From DATAEE01 sp963725145 (lineage in GTDB: Bacteria > Acidobacteriota > Vicinamibacteria > Vicinamibacterales > 2-12-FULL-66-21), in assembly GCA_963725145.1 (NCBI GenBank), contig CAVRXL010000003.1, positions 186,001 through 250,000 of the forward strand: 64,000 nt of DNA, given 5' to 3'. Position numbers and translations under genes: made by a program. This document shows positions 53,901 to 62,507 of this stretch, piece after piece. Each line of letters starts with the position of its first letter. Within the stretch, counting starts at the first letter, position 1. The notes beneath the pieces were generated by a model. It was given only the letters and a program-made list of their open reading frames with translations. It did no database searches and was not told the origin of the DNA.

Positions 53901-55302
53901 GGCCGCGTCGAACGAAGCCATCTACTACTTCCAGGAAGCGCTCGCCGTTTACCAGCGACTGGCGGGGCCCGCCGCCGATCCGGATCGCCGCGCGGAGCTG
54001 GAGCGCAACATCGGGCTGGCCTTCTACAACAAAGGCTACATGGTCGAAGCGGTCGAGCACTTCGACCGGGCGCTCGAGCACTACCGCGCCTGGCGCCGAA
54101 GAGGGCGGCTCCCGACGGCCGCCGGCGTCGCCGTCGATCTCGCCTCGATCCTGACGCGGCTGTACGTCCGGACGAAGCAGCCGGCGCGGACGCCGTCGCC
54201 CCGCGAGGAGGCGATCATCGACGTCATGTACAAGAAGGGCACCGCGATCGTGTCTGTCGACGCGCGGCGGTACTTCGTTGAGTCGCTCGGCACGCTGCGG
54301 CGGATCAACCGTTTCGACCTTCGAAGCGTTCACGACGGCCCGGCGATGTACGCGGCGACGAGCGCGCTCTTTTCGGTGCCCGCGATCTCATACACCCTCA
54401 GCCGCCGGATCCTCGATTACGTCAAGCCGTTCATCGACGAGAGCGATCCGAAGACCGCGCTGTACTACCGGTTCTCGGACCTCATGCTCAACCTGCTGAC
54501 CGGCCAGTGGGATGGTCCTGGATGCGATCTGGCGCTCGTCGAGGCAAACAGGCGCATCGGCGAGGAGTGGTTCCTCTCCGTCTATATCGTCGTGCACGTC
54601 GCGATCGCGATCGAGAAAGGGGACTTCTCGACCGCCGGGAAGCTCCTCGACAGGATGCGCGAGATGGGAGCGGCGACCGAGAACGATCTGATCCTCGGCC
54701 GAATGCACCTGCTCAACACCCGCTTTCTGCTCAAGCGCGGGCAGCTGGACGAGGCGCGGCGGGAAGCGGGCGTGGCCGATCCGGTTCTGATGAAAATCGA
54801 TCATCCCATGCTGCGAATCTATCTCCAGGGCCTGCTGGCAAACGTGGAGCTGCATGGCGGCGACCGCGCCGCGGCGGATGCGGCTCTCGAGGAAGCCCGC
54901 TCGCTCGTGGCGCGCCTGGGCCGCATCCCGCCCTACTACGTGAGCAGCTATCGGGTCGCGCGGTTGCTTGCCGACATCCAGTCCCTGGAAGAGGCCAGCC
55001 GGCGCGGCGACAGCTCGGCGATCGCGGGGCTTCGCAAGCCGGCGCGCGCGAGCGCACAACTGGCGCTGAAAGTCGCCGACAAGAACGCGACCGACCGGCC
55101 GGAGATCTTCAGGCTCGTTGGAACGCTGGCCTGGATCTCAGGAAAGGAATCTAGCGCACGCGAGTGGTGGGATCGCAGCCGGCGCGAAGCGACCCGGCTC
55201 GGCGCCAGGCCGGAGCTCGAGCGGACGGACCGCGAGCTCCGCATGCGCACGGAGCGCGGGCCTCTCAGGCCCGCGGGAGGAACAGAGGACGCAGAGAAGT
55301 AA
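50929..55302 (+). CDS. Ser/Thr kinase - degenerate cyclase - AAA ATPase - TPR giant protein
   Basis: This 1457-residue cytoplasmic signalling protein starts with a Hanks kinase (about 10-295): GQGGMGVVY, VALKFL near 36, VHRDIKPPNIM near 175, DFGIA near 196. An insert of about 50 residues lies between strands 4 and 5 of its N-lobe. A class III cyclase homology domain follows (about 340-525). It keeps HLGVNTGTVVAGAVG and YSVLGDTV, but both metal aspartates are replaced (FGEI and MMGGTF), so it is probably inactive. Next is an AAA_16/STAND ATPase (GEPGIGKSRL near 568, VLEDLHWAD near 707), then a TPR-rich tail of about 500 residues. Such proteins probably work as nucleotide-controlled switches. 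The gene ends in a CAGAG word array. Confidence 0.9.
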   Translation: MIGYQILHYRIVDKLGQGGMGVVYKAEDTKLLRPVALKFLAPKLARNAGARARFLAEAQAASALNHPNICTIHAVEEAAELPVVLLEPSLSDGSPTGTATTSSPWDAVTGTPWSPESFRETTDPGQPSPFIVMEYVRGTLLSERIAAGVAPPSECVGVASQIAEGLRQAHTQGIVHRDIKPPNIMTTEPGLVKIMDFGIARRLDAIQPTSAGSTMGTLAYMSPEQIRGDAADHRTDIYSLGVVLYELATGHRPFESGEPGSVLYAITHNEPLAPSETGAPMPRRLEQIILRCLRKSPGERYGSAAELLTDLQTLKAELDEAARTERRRAARTGPDASERESERRHATIMFGEIRQRAESDGDGADDWGQAAAELMSDVPAIAARYGGTVDRMMGGTFTVLFGLPSGVENTARQALNAAIAIRNAVRAANGARPPEERLAVHLGVNTGTVVAGAVGAGTDRQYSVLGDTVVVASKLKDHAPDGRIYVGPQTMRQTRQEFSLAALPPLQIKGRKEPLSAYDVVSQEIVDAPAIAADALGAQMVGREADLAVLEEHLLKLLAGRGSIVTIAGEPGIGKSRLVAELLSRRAEGIAREGAAGKLTVLVGRALSTGANLGYHPIIEMLRGWAGIRDDDSKTDASAKLEAAIGHVDRAALLDDYPFIATMMGLELSGAYALRVRGVGGDALGRLILRSLRDLLERAAATRPIVMVLEDLHWADRSSIELLEGLFRSAERHRMLFVGTFRSDYPATSDRLLETMRSRYGAFYTELKLKPLDGGQAKTLIDQLLRGLPQGAQDRILTRAGGNPLFIEQIVRSLVDAGAIEVVDGTPRVTPRMADVVIPETIQELLIARLDLLDERTRSIAKVASVVGRSFLHRVLATVACGPSLPPESLDESLDRLIGMQLVRRGERMGEIEYSFNHALTQESIYDCIVPKARKDLHLQVAAAVEALFAGRTDDSDAEFAGMLALHYLRGENLAKAEEYLVRAGAAAIRTAASNEAIYYFQEALAVYQRLAGPAADPDRRAELERNIGLAFYNKGYMVEAVEHFDRALEHYRAWRRRGRLPTAAGVAVDLASILTRLYVRTKQPARTPSPREEAIIDVMYKKGTAIVSVDARRYFVESLGTLRRINRFDLRSVHDGPAMYAATSALFSVPAISYTLSRRILDYVKPFIDESDPKTALYYRFSDLMLNLLTGQWDGPGCDLALVEANRRIGEEWFLSVYIVVHVAIAIEKGDFSTAGKLLDRMREMGAATENDLILGRMHLLNTRFLLKRGQLDEARREAGVADPVLMKIDHPMLRIYLQGLLANVELHGGDRAAADAALEEARSLVARLGRIPPYYVSSYRVARLLADIQSLEEASRRGDSSAIAGLRKPARASAQLALKVADKNATDRPEIFRLVGTLAWISGKESSAREWWDRSRREATRLGARPELERTDRELRMRTERGPLRPAGGTEDAEK

Positions 55303-55434
55303 GGGAACGCAGAGACACAGAGACACAGAGGCACACAGAGGAACATCCCTCTTTTGAATCTCTGAGTCTCTGTGGCTCTGTGTCTCATCGTACCCGGTCT
55401 TCTCTGTGACCTCCTCTACCTTTGCGTCCTCTTC
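55281..55434. repeat. CAGAGACACAGAG word array with inverted half
   Basis: ACAGAG/CGCAGAG words at 55281-55341 face CTCTGTG/CTCTGAG words at 55358-55435 in inverse order, so the transcript can fold into a long hairpin between convergent genes. It may serve as a bidirectional terminator. There is no coding potential. Confidence 0.65.
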
Positions 55435-55878
55435 TCACGTCCGTGGGAGCGCCTTTTGACGCAGACACTCGAAGAATCGGTCCATCATCATCTTCGAGAC
55501 GCCGGATAGCAGCCGCTGGCCGACGCGCGCGACCGCGCCGCCGACCTGAACGTCGCCGGCGACGTCGAGGACCGTTTTCGATCCATCCTCGGTCAGCGTG
55601 ATCGTCGAGTGGCCCCGTACGAATCCCGCGCCGCCGCTTCCCTCGACGACCATCTTGTACGAGCGCGGCGGCACCTGATCCTCGATGGCGATCGTTCCCT
55701 TGAACGTACCGGTGACGGCAGAGACCGCCACCGAGAGCTCCGCTTCGTACTTGTCGCCACCCAGGGGCTTCAGCTCACGGCATCCGGGCAGGCAGGAGCA
55801 CACGATGGCCGTATCCATCAGGGTGTTCCAGACCTGCGTGGCGGGGGCGTCGAAGGTGTAGCTGCCGCTGATCTGCAT
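55435..55878 (-). CDS. coxG: CoxG, SRPBCC-family protein
   Basis: This 147-residue START/SRPBCC-fold protein begins MQISGSYTFDAPATQVWNTL and contains CLPGCRELKPLGGDKYEAEL, the usual CoxG pattern. CoxG proteins are linked to membrane attachment of CO dehydrogenase and quinone handling. It is the last gene of the cox operon, 27 bases after coxE. The C-terminal membrane-anchoring tail seen in some homologues is absent; the protein ends with an amphipathic helix MMMDRFFECLRQK. Confidence 0.9.
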   Translation of the reverse strand: MQISGSYTFDAPATQVWNTLMDTAIVCSCLPGCRELKPLGGDKYEAELSVAVSAVTGTFKGTIAIEDQVPPRSYKMVVEGSGGAGFVRGHSTITLTEDGSKTVLDVAGDVQVGGAVARVGQRLLSGVSKMMMDRFFECLRQKALPRT

Positions 55879-55905
55879 CGTGGGTTGTTACTCAGAACTC
55901 ACAAC

Positions 55906-57039
55906 TCATGACTCGAGACTATTGAGATGCGACGCGAGCGCTTCCAGGCTCACGAGATTGTGCACCGGCAGGAAGTCGTCCACGTGCGGGAGCGCGGCCT
56001 GCATGCCGCGCGTGAGCGGCTGGTAGGCTGGCGATCCCAGCAGCGGGTTGAGCCAGATCAAATGATGACACGCGCGATGCAGGCGGGCCACCTCCTTCCG
56101 GAGCAGCTCCGGGTCGCCGCGATCCCATCCATCTGAGACCAGGAGCACGACGGGCCCGTGCGCGATCAGCCGCCTCCCCCACCGGCGGTTGAACGTCCGG
56201 ACGGCATCGCCGATGCGAGTTCCGCCGCCCCAATCCGACACCGCGCGCCCGACCCCGGTGACCGCATCGTCGATCCTGGCCGCGGACAGGTATCGCGTGA
56301 CCCGCGTGAGGCGGGTCGAAAACAGAAACGCCTCGATGTTCGCGTGGCGGCGAACGAGCGCGTGCACGAACTGCAGCAGCATCCTCGAGTACCGCTCCAT
56401 GGAGCCGCTGACGTCGGCGATCACGACGAGCGGGCGCGTCTTCTCTTTGCGGGTCCGTCTGGGCAGGACGAGCGGCTCGCCGCCGTGCTTCATGTTGCGC
56501 CGCACGAGCCGCCGCAGGTCGAGCGAGCGCCCTCGGCCTGGAGACCATCGGCGGGTCCGACGACGCCCGACGTTCCAGTTCAGCTCGCGCAACAGCCTCC
56601 GGGCGTCCGCGATTTCCTCCGGCGTGAACCGCGCGAAATCCTTCAGCCGCAGCGCCTCGAGAGGGCTGTACGTCTGGACCGCGGCTGAGAGACGCTTCTC
56701 TTCACCTGATTCGGGATCGGCGTCCGGAACGATCGATCCGATGATGGGTGCGGCGCTCGTCAGGACGACACGTCGAGGGCGCTCTCCGAGCGAATGGAGC
56801 TGAGATGAACTCTCGCCCGCCTCGTGGCGGCGCCAGAACAGGTCGAAGGCGCGGTCGAAGCGGTCCAGGTCTTCGTGGCGATGGACGAGCGCGGTTCGCA
56901 GCGCATGCCTGACGTCGTCGCGGGCCGTCAGCCCGACAAGCTCGAGGCCGCGCACGCCATCGATCAGGCGGCCGGTGTGCACGTCGAGCCCGGCCGCGCG
57001 CAGCAGCCGGCCGAACCACAGAATATTGCGAAGAAGCAC
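55906..57039 (-). CDS. coxE: CoxE, von Willebrand A-domain maturation protein
   Basis: This 377-residue protein has an N-terminal helical region and a C-terminal VWA domain. The metal site is complete: DVSGSM, a conserved threonine in GGGTRIG, and the aspartate in LLVSDGWDRGD. With the MoxR-type ATPase CoxD it is required for assembly of the sulfurated molybdenum-copper site in studied CO dehydrogenases. The GTG start overlaps the coxD stop by one base (TAGTG), so translation is coupled. Confidence 0.92.
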   Translation of the reverse strand: MLLRNILWFGRLLRAAGLDVHTGRLIDGVRGLELVGLTARDDVRHALRTALVHRHEDLDRFDRAFDLFWRRHEAGESSSQLHSLGERPRRVVLTSAAPIIGSIVPDADPESGEEKRLSAAVQTYSPLEALRLKDFARFTPEEIADARRLLRELNWNVGRRRTRRWSPGRGRSLDLRRLVRRNMKHGGEPLVLPRRTRKEKTRPLVVIADVSGSMERYSRMLLQFVHALVRRHANIEAFLFSTRLTRVTRYLSAARIDDAVTGVGRAVSDWGGGTRIGDAVRTFNRRWGRRLIAHGPVVLLVSDGWDRGDPELLRKEVARLHRACHHLIWLNPLLGSPAYQPLTRGMQAALPHVDDFLPVHNLVSLEALASHLNSLES

Positions 57040-57956
57040 TATTCCGCACGCCGGACGCCGCGCGTCCGCGCCCGGTTCAGCAGCATGTCGAGCCGCTCGC
57101 CGCGAATCGCCTCGATGTCGTCCTGCTGCTTCAGGAGGATCCCGAGCGTGTCGCTGACCACCTGCTTGTCGAGCTCGGCCTGATTCAACGCCATCAGCGC
57201 CGCCATCCAGTCGAGCGTTTCAGAGATGCCGGACGCCTTCAGGAGGTCCGCCCCGCGGATTTCCTGCACGAACGCGGCGACCTCTGCGGCCAGTGCGCGC
57301 GGCGCGTCGGGAATCCGCGTCGTGATGATGCGCAGCTCCTTGTCGAAGTCCGGATAATCGATCCAGAAATACAGACACCGGCGCTTCAGCGCATCGTGCA
57401 CCTCTCGCGTCCGGTTCGACGTGATCACCACGATCGGCGGCTGCTGAGCCCTGATCGTGCCGAGCTCGGGAATCGTGATCTGGAAGTCCGAGAGCACTTC
57501 GAGGAGGAACCCCTCGAACTCCTCGTCCGCCCGGTCGATCTCGTCGATGAGCAGCACGGGGGCGGAACCCGTGCCCCCCTCGAGGGCGCGAAGGAGCGGC
57601 CGCTTGATCAGAAAGTCTTCGGTGAACAGCGTCTTGGCGGACAGCCCGGCGGCGGTGCCAGCGGTCTCCCGCATCCGGATCTCGAGGATCTGGCGCGGAT
57701 AGTTCCACTCGTAGACCGCGTGGCTGATGTCGAGCCCCTCGTAGCACTGGAGCCGAATCAACTCCACGCCCAGCCCGGCCGCGAGGACCTTGGCGACCTC
57801 GGTCTTGCCGACGCCCGCCTCTCCCTCGAGAAAGATCGGACGCCCGAGCTTCAGCGCCAGGAACAGCGAAATCGCGAGGCCGCGATCCGCGATGTACTGC
57901 TGGCCGCCGAGCAGCTGCTGGAGCCCCTCGACCGACTGTGGAAGGGTCGTGATCAA
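57039..57956 (-). CDS. coxD: CoxD, MoxR-type AAA ATPase
   Basis: This 305-residue AAA chaperone has Walker A GEAGVGKTEVAK, Walker B VLLIDEIDRADEEFE, sensor VVITSNRTREVHDALKRRC with the arginine finger, and a lid domain. It is thought to power the maturation of the CoxL active site together with CoxE. The start overlaps coxM in ATGA. The length and motifs are normal. Confidence 0.93.
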   Translation of the reverse strand: MITTLPQSVEGLQQLLGGQQYIADRGLAISLFLALKLGRPIFLEGEAGVGKTEVAKVLAAGLGVELIRLQCYEGLDISHAVYEWNYPRQILEIRMRETAGTAAGLSAKTLFTEDFLIKRPLLRALEGGTGSAPVLLIDEIDRADEEFEGFLLEVLSDFQITIPELGTIRAQQPPIVVITSNRTREVHDALKRRCLYFWIDYPDFDKELRIITTRIPDAPRALAAEVAAFVQEIRGADLLKASGISETLDWMAALMALNQAELDKQVVSDTLGILLKQQDDIEAIRGERLDMLLNRARTRGVRRAE

Positions 57957-58819
57957 CGGGCGCGATCTGCCGCTGCCGTAATCGCGCGCTTGACGAAGAC
58001 GGCAGCCATTGATCTGCGGTACTCCGCCGACGCGTAGATGTCTCCCAGCACGTCGGCGCCAAGATCACCCGCAACCTTCGCCGATGCCTTCTCGATCGAC
58101 TCCGGCGAGAGAGGCTGTCCCGACAGCGCGGACTCGACCGACGCGGCCCTGGTCGCCCGTGGCACGAGGCCGCCGACGGCGACGCGGGCGGACTCGCACT
58201 TTCCATCGCGAGCGGTGATGAACGCGGCTGCGCCGACGACCGCGTAGCGCGACGCCGGGTGAGAGAACTTCGCGTACGCCGAGCCTTCGCGCGCCTTGAC
58301 GGCCGGCACCAGAACCGCCGTCAGCACCTCGTCGTCGGCCAGCGCCGTCTCCATCAGCCCCTTGAAGAAACTGCCCGCCTCGATCGTCCGTTCCCCGCCC
58401 GGACCGAGCGCCACCAACCGGGCGCCGGCGGCGAGGAGCACCGTCGGTAAATCAGAGGCGGGGTCAGCGTGCGCGACATTCCCGCCGATCGTGCCTCGGT
58501 TTCGCACCGCCTGATCGCCGACAAGCGCGGCCGCCTCCGCGAGCGCCGGCGCGGCCTTCGCCACGTCGGAAGACGAGGCGAGCTCCGCGTGAGTGGTCAG
58601 CGCGCCGATCCGCAGCGTGTCTCCCTTCAACGCGATCCCGCTCAATTCCTTGATCCTGCCGATGTCGACGACGGCAGCGGGGCGTGACAGGCGCAGCTTC
58701 ATCAGCGGAATCAGGCTGTGCCCGCCCGCGAGAAGCTTGGCGCCGGGGTGCGCCTTGAGCAATCGATGCGCTTCGTCAACGGAGCCCGCCCGATAGTAGT
58801 CGAAGCCTGCGGGGTTCAT
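57953..58819 (-). CDS. coxM: CoxM, FAD-binding medium subunit
   Basis: This 288-residue flavoprotein subunit passes electrons from the iron-sulfur centres to the quinone pool. The FAD-binding motifs LLAGGHSLIPLMKLRL and TIGGNVAHADPASDLPT are intact, followed by the CO_deh_flav_C domain. The start overlaps the end of coxL in ATGA. The S-L-M gene order is that of form II clusters; form I clusters are ordered M-S-L. Confidence 0.94.
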   Translation of the reverse strand: MNPAGFDYYRAGSVDEAHRLLKAHPGAKLLAGGHSLIPLMKLRLSRPAAVVDIGRIKELSGIALKGDTLRIGALTTHAELASSSDVAKAAPALAEAAALVGDQAVRNRGTIGGNVAHADPASDLPTVLLAAGARLVALGPGGERTIEAGSFFKGLMETALADDEVLTAVLVPAVKAREGSAYAKFSHPASRYAVVGAAAFITARDGKCESARVAVGGLVPRATRAASVESALSGQPLSPESIEKASAKVAGDLGADVLGDIYASAEYRRSMAAVFVKRAITAAADRAR

Positions 58820-61205
58820 CGTCGCGCTCCCTTTTTCTGCTCTTGAATCGCGCGCCAGACGCGCTCAGGCGTGAGAGGCATCTGCAGCCCCGTGATGCCC
58901 AGCGGCGCGAGCGCGTCGATGACGGCGTTGTAGACGGTCGCGGTGGACGCGATCGTACCTGCCTCGCCGATGCCTTTCACGCCGATCGGGTGATGCGGCG
59001 ACGGCGTCACCGTCGAGAGCACTTCGATGTCGGGAAGCAGGTCGGCGCGCGGAATCGCGTAGTCGGTGAGCGATCCCGTCAGGAGCTGACCGTTCTCGTC
59101 GTAGACGCACTCTTCCCACAGCGCCTGGCCGATCCCCTGGACGACGCCGCCGTGGACCTGGCCTTCGACGATGACCGGGTTGATCTGGGGACCGCAGTCG
59201 TCTACCGCCACGTATCGCTTCAGCGTGGTGTGTCCAGTCTCGGGATCGACCTCGACGACGGCGATGTGGGCGCCGAACGGATACGAGAAGTTCGGCGGAT
59301 CGTAGAAGGTCGTGGCTTCGAGCCCCGCCTCCATACCCGCGGGGAGATTCCAGGCGACGTTGGCCAGGAGCGCAATGTCCTGGATCGTCTTGAAGGTGTC
59401 CGGCGAGCCTTTCACGAAGAACTTGCCGCCGGCGTAATCGATGTCTTCCGGCGCCGCCTCGAGCAGGTGCGCCGTGAGCGCTTTCGCCTTGTCCTTGATT
59501 TTGCGCGTCGCGACCGCGAGCGCCGCCCCGCCGACGGCCGTCGTCCGGCTGCCGTACGTGCCCCAGCCCATCGGGGTGTTGTCGGTGTCGCCGTGCACGA
59601 CCTTCACGTCGTCCACGGCGACGCCCACTTCGTCGGCCACGATCTGCGCGAACGTGGTTTCTTCACCCTGGCCGTGCGGCGACGCGCCGATGAAGACGTT
59701 CACCTTTCCAGTCGGATGGAAGCGCACGATCGCGCTCTCCCAGAGGCCGCCCTGGAAGCCGACCGCGCCAGCGACCTGCGACGGACCGAGACCGCAAATC
59801 TCGACGTAGGTCGAAACGCCGATGCCGAGGTACTTCCCCTGTTCTCGAAGGCGGGCCTGCTCCGCGCGCAGCGCCTTGTAGCCGACGTGATCCAGCGCCT
59901 TGGCGAGCGCGCCCTCGTAGTTGCCGCTGTCGTACGTGAGGCCCGTGACAACGGCGAACCCGTCGTCGAACGGCGGAATCAGGTTCTTGCGCCGGACGTC
60001 GACGGGATCGAGCTTCAGCTCGCGCGCGAGCTTGTCGATGAGCCGCTCGAGCATGTAGGTCGCCTCGGGGCGCCCGGCGCCTCGATACGCCTCGACCGGC
60101 GTCGTGTTCGTGTAGATGCCGTAGACGTCTTCGTGAACCGCCGGAATCCGGTACGGCCCCGACAGCATCAGGCCGTGCAGGATGGTTGGAATCCCCGGCG
60201 CGGCCGTGGACAGGTACGCGCCCATGCCAGCCCATACCTTGCAGCGCAGGCCCGTGATGCGGCCGTCGCGCGTGGCGGCCAGCTCGACCTCCTGGACGTG
60301 ATCGCGCCCGTGGGTCGTCGCCTGGTAGTTCTCGCTTCGGCTCTCGGTCCACTTGACCGGCCGGCCCAGTTTCTTCGAGCAGAAGACCGCGATGAACTCG
60401 CCCGGGTACTGGGCGATCTTGCTGCCGAAGCCTCCACCGACTTCCGGCGCGATCACGCGAAGCCGATCTTCCGGAATGCCGGTCACGACCGAGCAGGCGA
60501 ACCGCACGATGTGAGGATTCTGCGTCGTGTTCCAGAGCGTCAGCTCGCCGGTAGCCGGCACGTACTGCGCGACGGCCGAACGCGTCTCCATGGCCGTGGG
60601 GATGAGACGCTGCTGGACGATTCGATCCTTGACGACGATTTCGGGAGCTTTGAACGCGGCGTCGACGTCGCCGCCCGCGACCGTCCAGTGGAACGCCTGA
60701 TTGCTCGGGAAGTCCGCGTGGACGCGCGGCGCGTCAGGCTGCGCGCTTTTCTGCGGATCGACGACGGCCGGCCGCACCTCGTAGTCGACGTCGATCAGGT
60801 CGAGCGCGTCCTCGGCTTGGGAGGGCGTCTCCGCCACGGCGACCGCGACGGCGTCCCCGACATACCGCACGTATTCGGTCGCCAGCGCCGAGTACGTGCC
60901 GATCTTCAGATCCGTGTTGGGAACGAGCCAGAGACACGGGATCGGCTTGAGGTGGCCTTCGATGTCGCGGGCGGTATAGACGGCCAGCACGCCTGGCGCC
61001 GCCTTGGCGCGCGCCGTGTCGATCTTGCGAATGCGGGCGTGCGCGTGCGGGCTGCGGAGGATCGCGGCGTGCACCATGCCGGGCAGCGTGATGTCGTCGG
61101 TATAGCGCGCGGTTCCCGTGACGAGGCGCGGATCTTCCCGCCGCCTGATCCCGGAGCCAAACACGCGAGATGACGTGGAGGACGCCGACGTCTTCGTGGC
61201 GGTCG

Positions 61206-61209
<4 letters not shown>
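58816..61209 (-). CDS. coxL: CoxL-like large subunit, form II (AYRGAGR)
   Basis: This 797-residue molybdopterin subunit is the catalytic part of a CO dehydrogenase-family enzyme. The active-site loop reads VEAYRGAGRPEATY near 369, the form II signature. Form I, proven for atmospheric CO oxidation, has AYxCSFR with the copper-binding cysteine. Other signatures are GGGFGSKIAQYPGE, GQGEETTFAQI and the C-terminal glutamate in GIGEAGTIAS near 746. The true substrate of form II enzymes is unsettled; CO or an aldehyde/purine-type compound are possible. No export signal is seen. The start overlaps coxS in ATGA. Confidence 0.94.
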
Positions 61210-61679
<470 letters not shown>

Positions 61680-61814
61680 GGGGAGGGCTCCTGCCGCGAT
61701 GCGTTCGGAACGAAAGCGGCATCTTAGGGCCCGCGTCGAGTGGAGTCAACGACTCCCGGCGCTGGCGAAGAATCTCTGTTTCGCTTGGCGTAAAGTGAAG
61801 CCTCAGTTGACCCA

Positions 61815-62501
61815 ATGCCGCTAGCCCATCCGTCCCCCACGCTCAAACGCTCGTTCGTCGAGAAATTCATCGCGCCGGCCTCCAGTCTGGCGGAGGTGTT
61901 CTTCGGCCTGATCATGGTCCTCACCTTCACGCTGGGCGCCGGTCTGGCGGCGGGTGAAGGAGAAGACAGCGGCCGCACCCTGCTCGTCGCGGCGCTTGGC
62001 TGCAACCTGGCCTGGGGCATCATCGACGGCGCCATGTACATCATGGATGCGATGTTCAATCGCAGTCGATCGGCCCGCATCCGGTCGCTGCTCCGCCAGT
62101 CCGGCGAGTCGGGCGCCCTGGCGATCATCGCGTGGGAGCTCGACCCGAGACTCTCTGACATCACGACCGCGGACGAGCGCGCGCGGTTTTACCGATCGAT
62201 CCTGACCCTGGCCGGCCGGATGCCCGTGACCCCAACCAGACTCGAGCGGTCCGACATCTACGGCGGCATCGCGTGCGCGGTGCTCGTCTTCCTCACGGCC
62301 CTGCCGGCGGCCGTGCCGTTCATGCTGATCGACGACGCTCGACTGGCTCTCCGCGTCTCGAACGGCCTTCTCGTCGCGATGCTCTTCGGCGTTGGGTACT
62401 TCTGGGCGCGTCACACCAACGCGAACCGGTTGATCACCGGGCTGGTGATGATGCTCGTCGGTGTGCTCCTCGTGGCAGCAGCCATCGCGCTCGGCGGGTG
62501 A
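61815..62501 (+). CDS. VIT/CCC1-like integral membrane protein
   Basis: This 228-residue protein has an N-terminal pair of helices (AEVFFGLIMVLTFTLGAGL and LLVAALGCNLAWGIIDGAMYIM), a charged central loop and three further helices. The glycine-rich second helix followed by DGAMYI resembles the VIT1/CCC1 family of divalent-metal transporters, though the typical metal-binding loop is not evident. A transport role is therefore tentative. It is divergent from the cox operon and convergent with the mscS-like gene, seven bases apart. Confidence 0.75.
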   Translation: MPLAHPSPTLKRSFVEKFIAPASSLAEVFFGLIMVLTFTLGAGLAAGEGEDSGRTLLVAALGCNLAWGIIDGAMYIMDAMFNRSRSARIRSLLRQSGESGALAIIAWELDPRLSDITTADERARFYRSILTLAGRMPVTPTRLERSDIYGGIACAVLVFLTALPAAVPFMLIDDARLALRVSNGLLVAMLFGVGYFWARHTNANRLITGLVMMLVGVLLVAAAIALGG

Positions 62502-62507
62502 AGCTCG

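Noticed and set aside
55281..55434. Small RNA gene between the kinase and coxG
   Set aside because: The hairpin is made of degenerate repeat words and there is no promoter; a terminator or repeat element explains it better.
58843..61173. 776-codon open frame on the plus strand opposite coxL
   Set aside because: Composition is the Arg/Asp-rich pattern of a GC-rich antisense shadow; coxL on the other strand has all family motifs and coupled neighbours.
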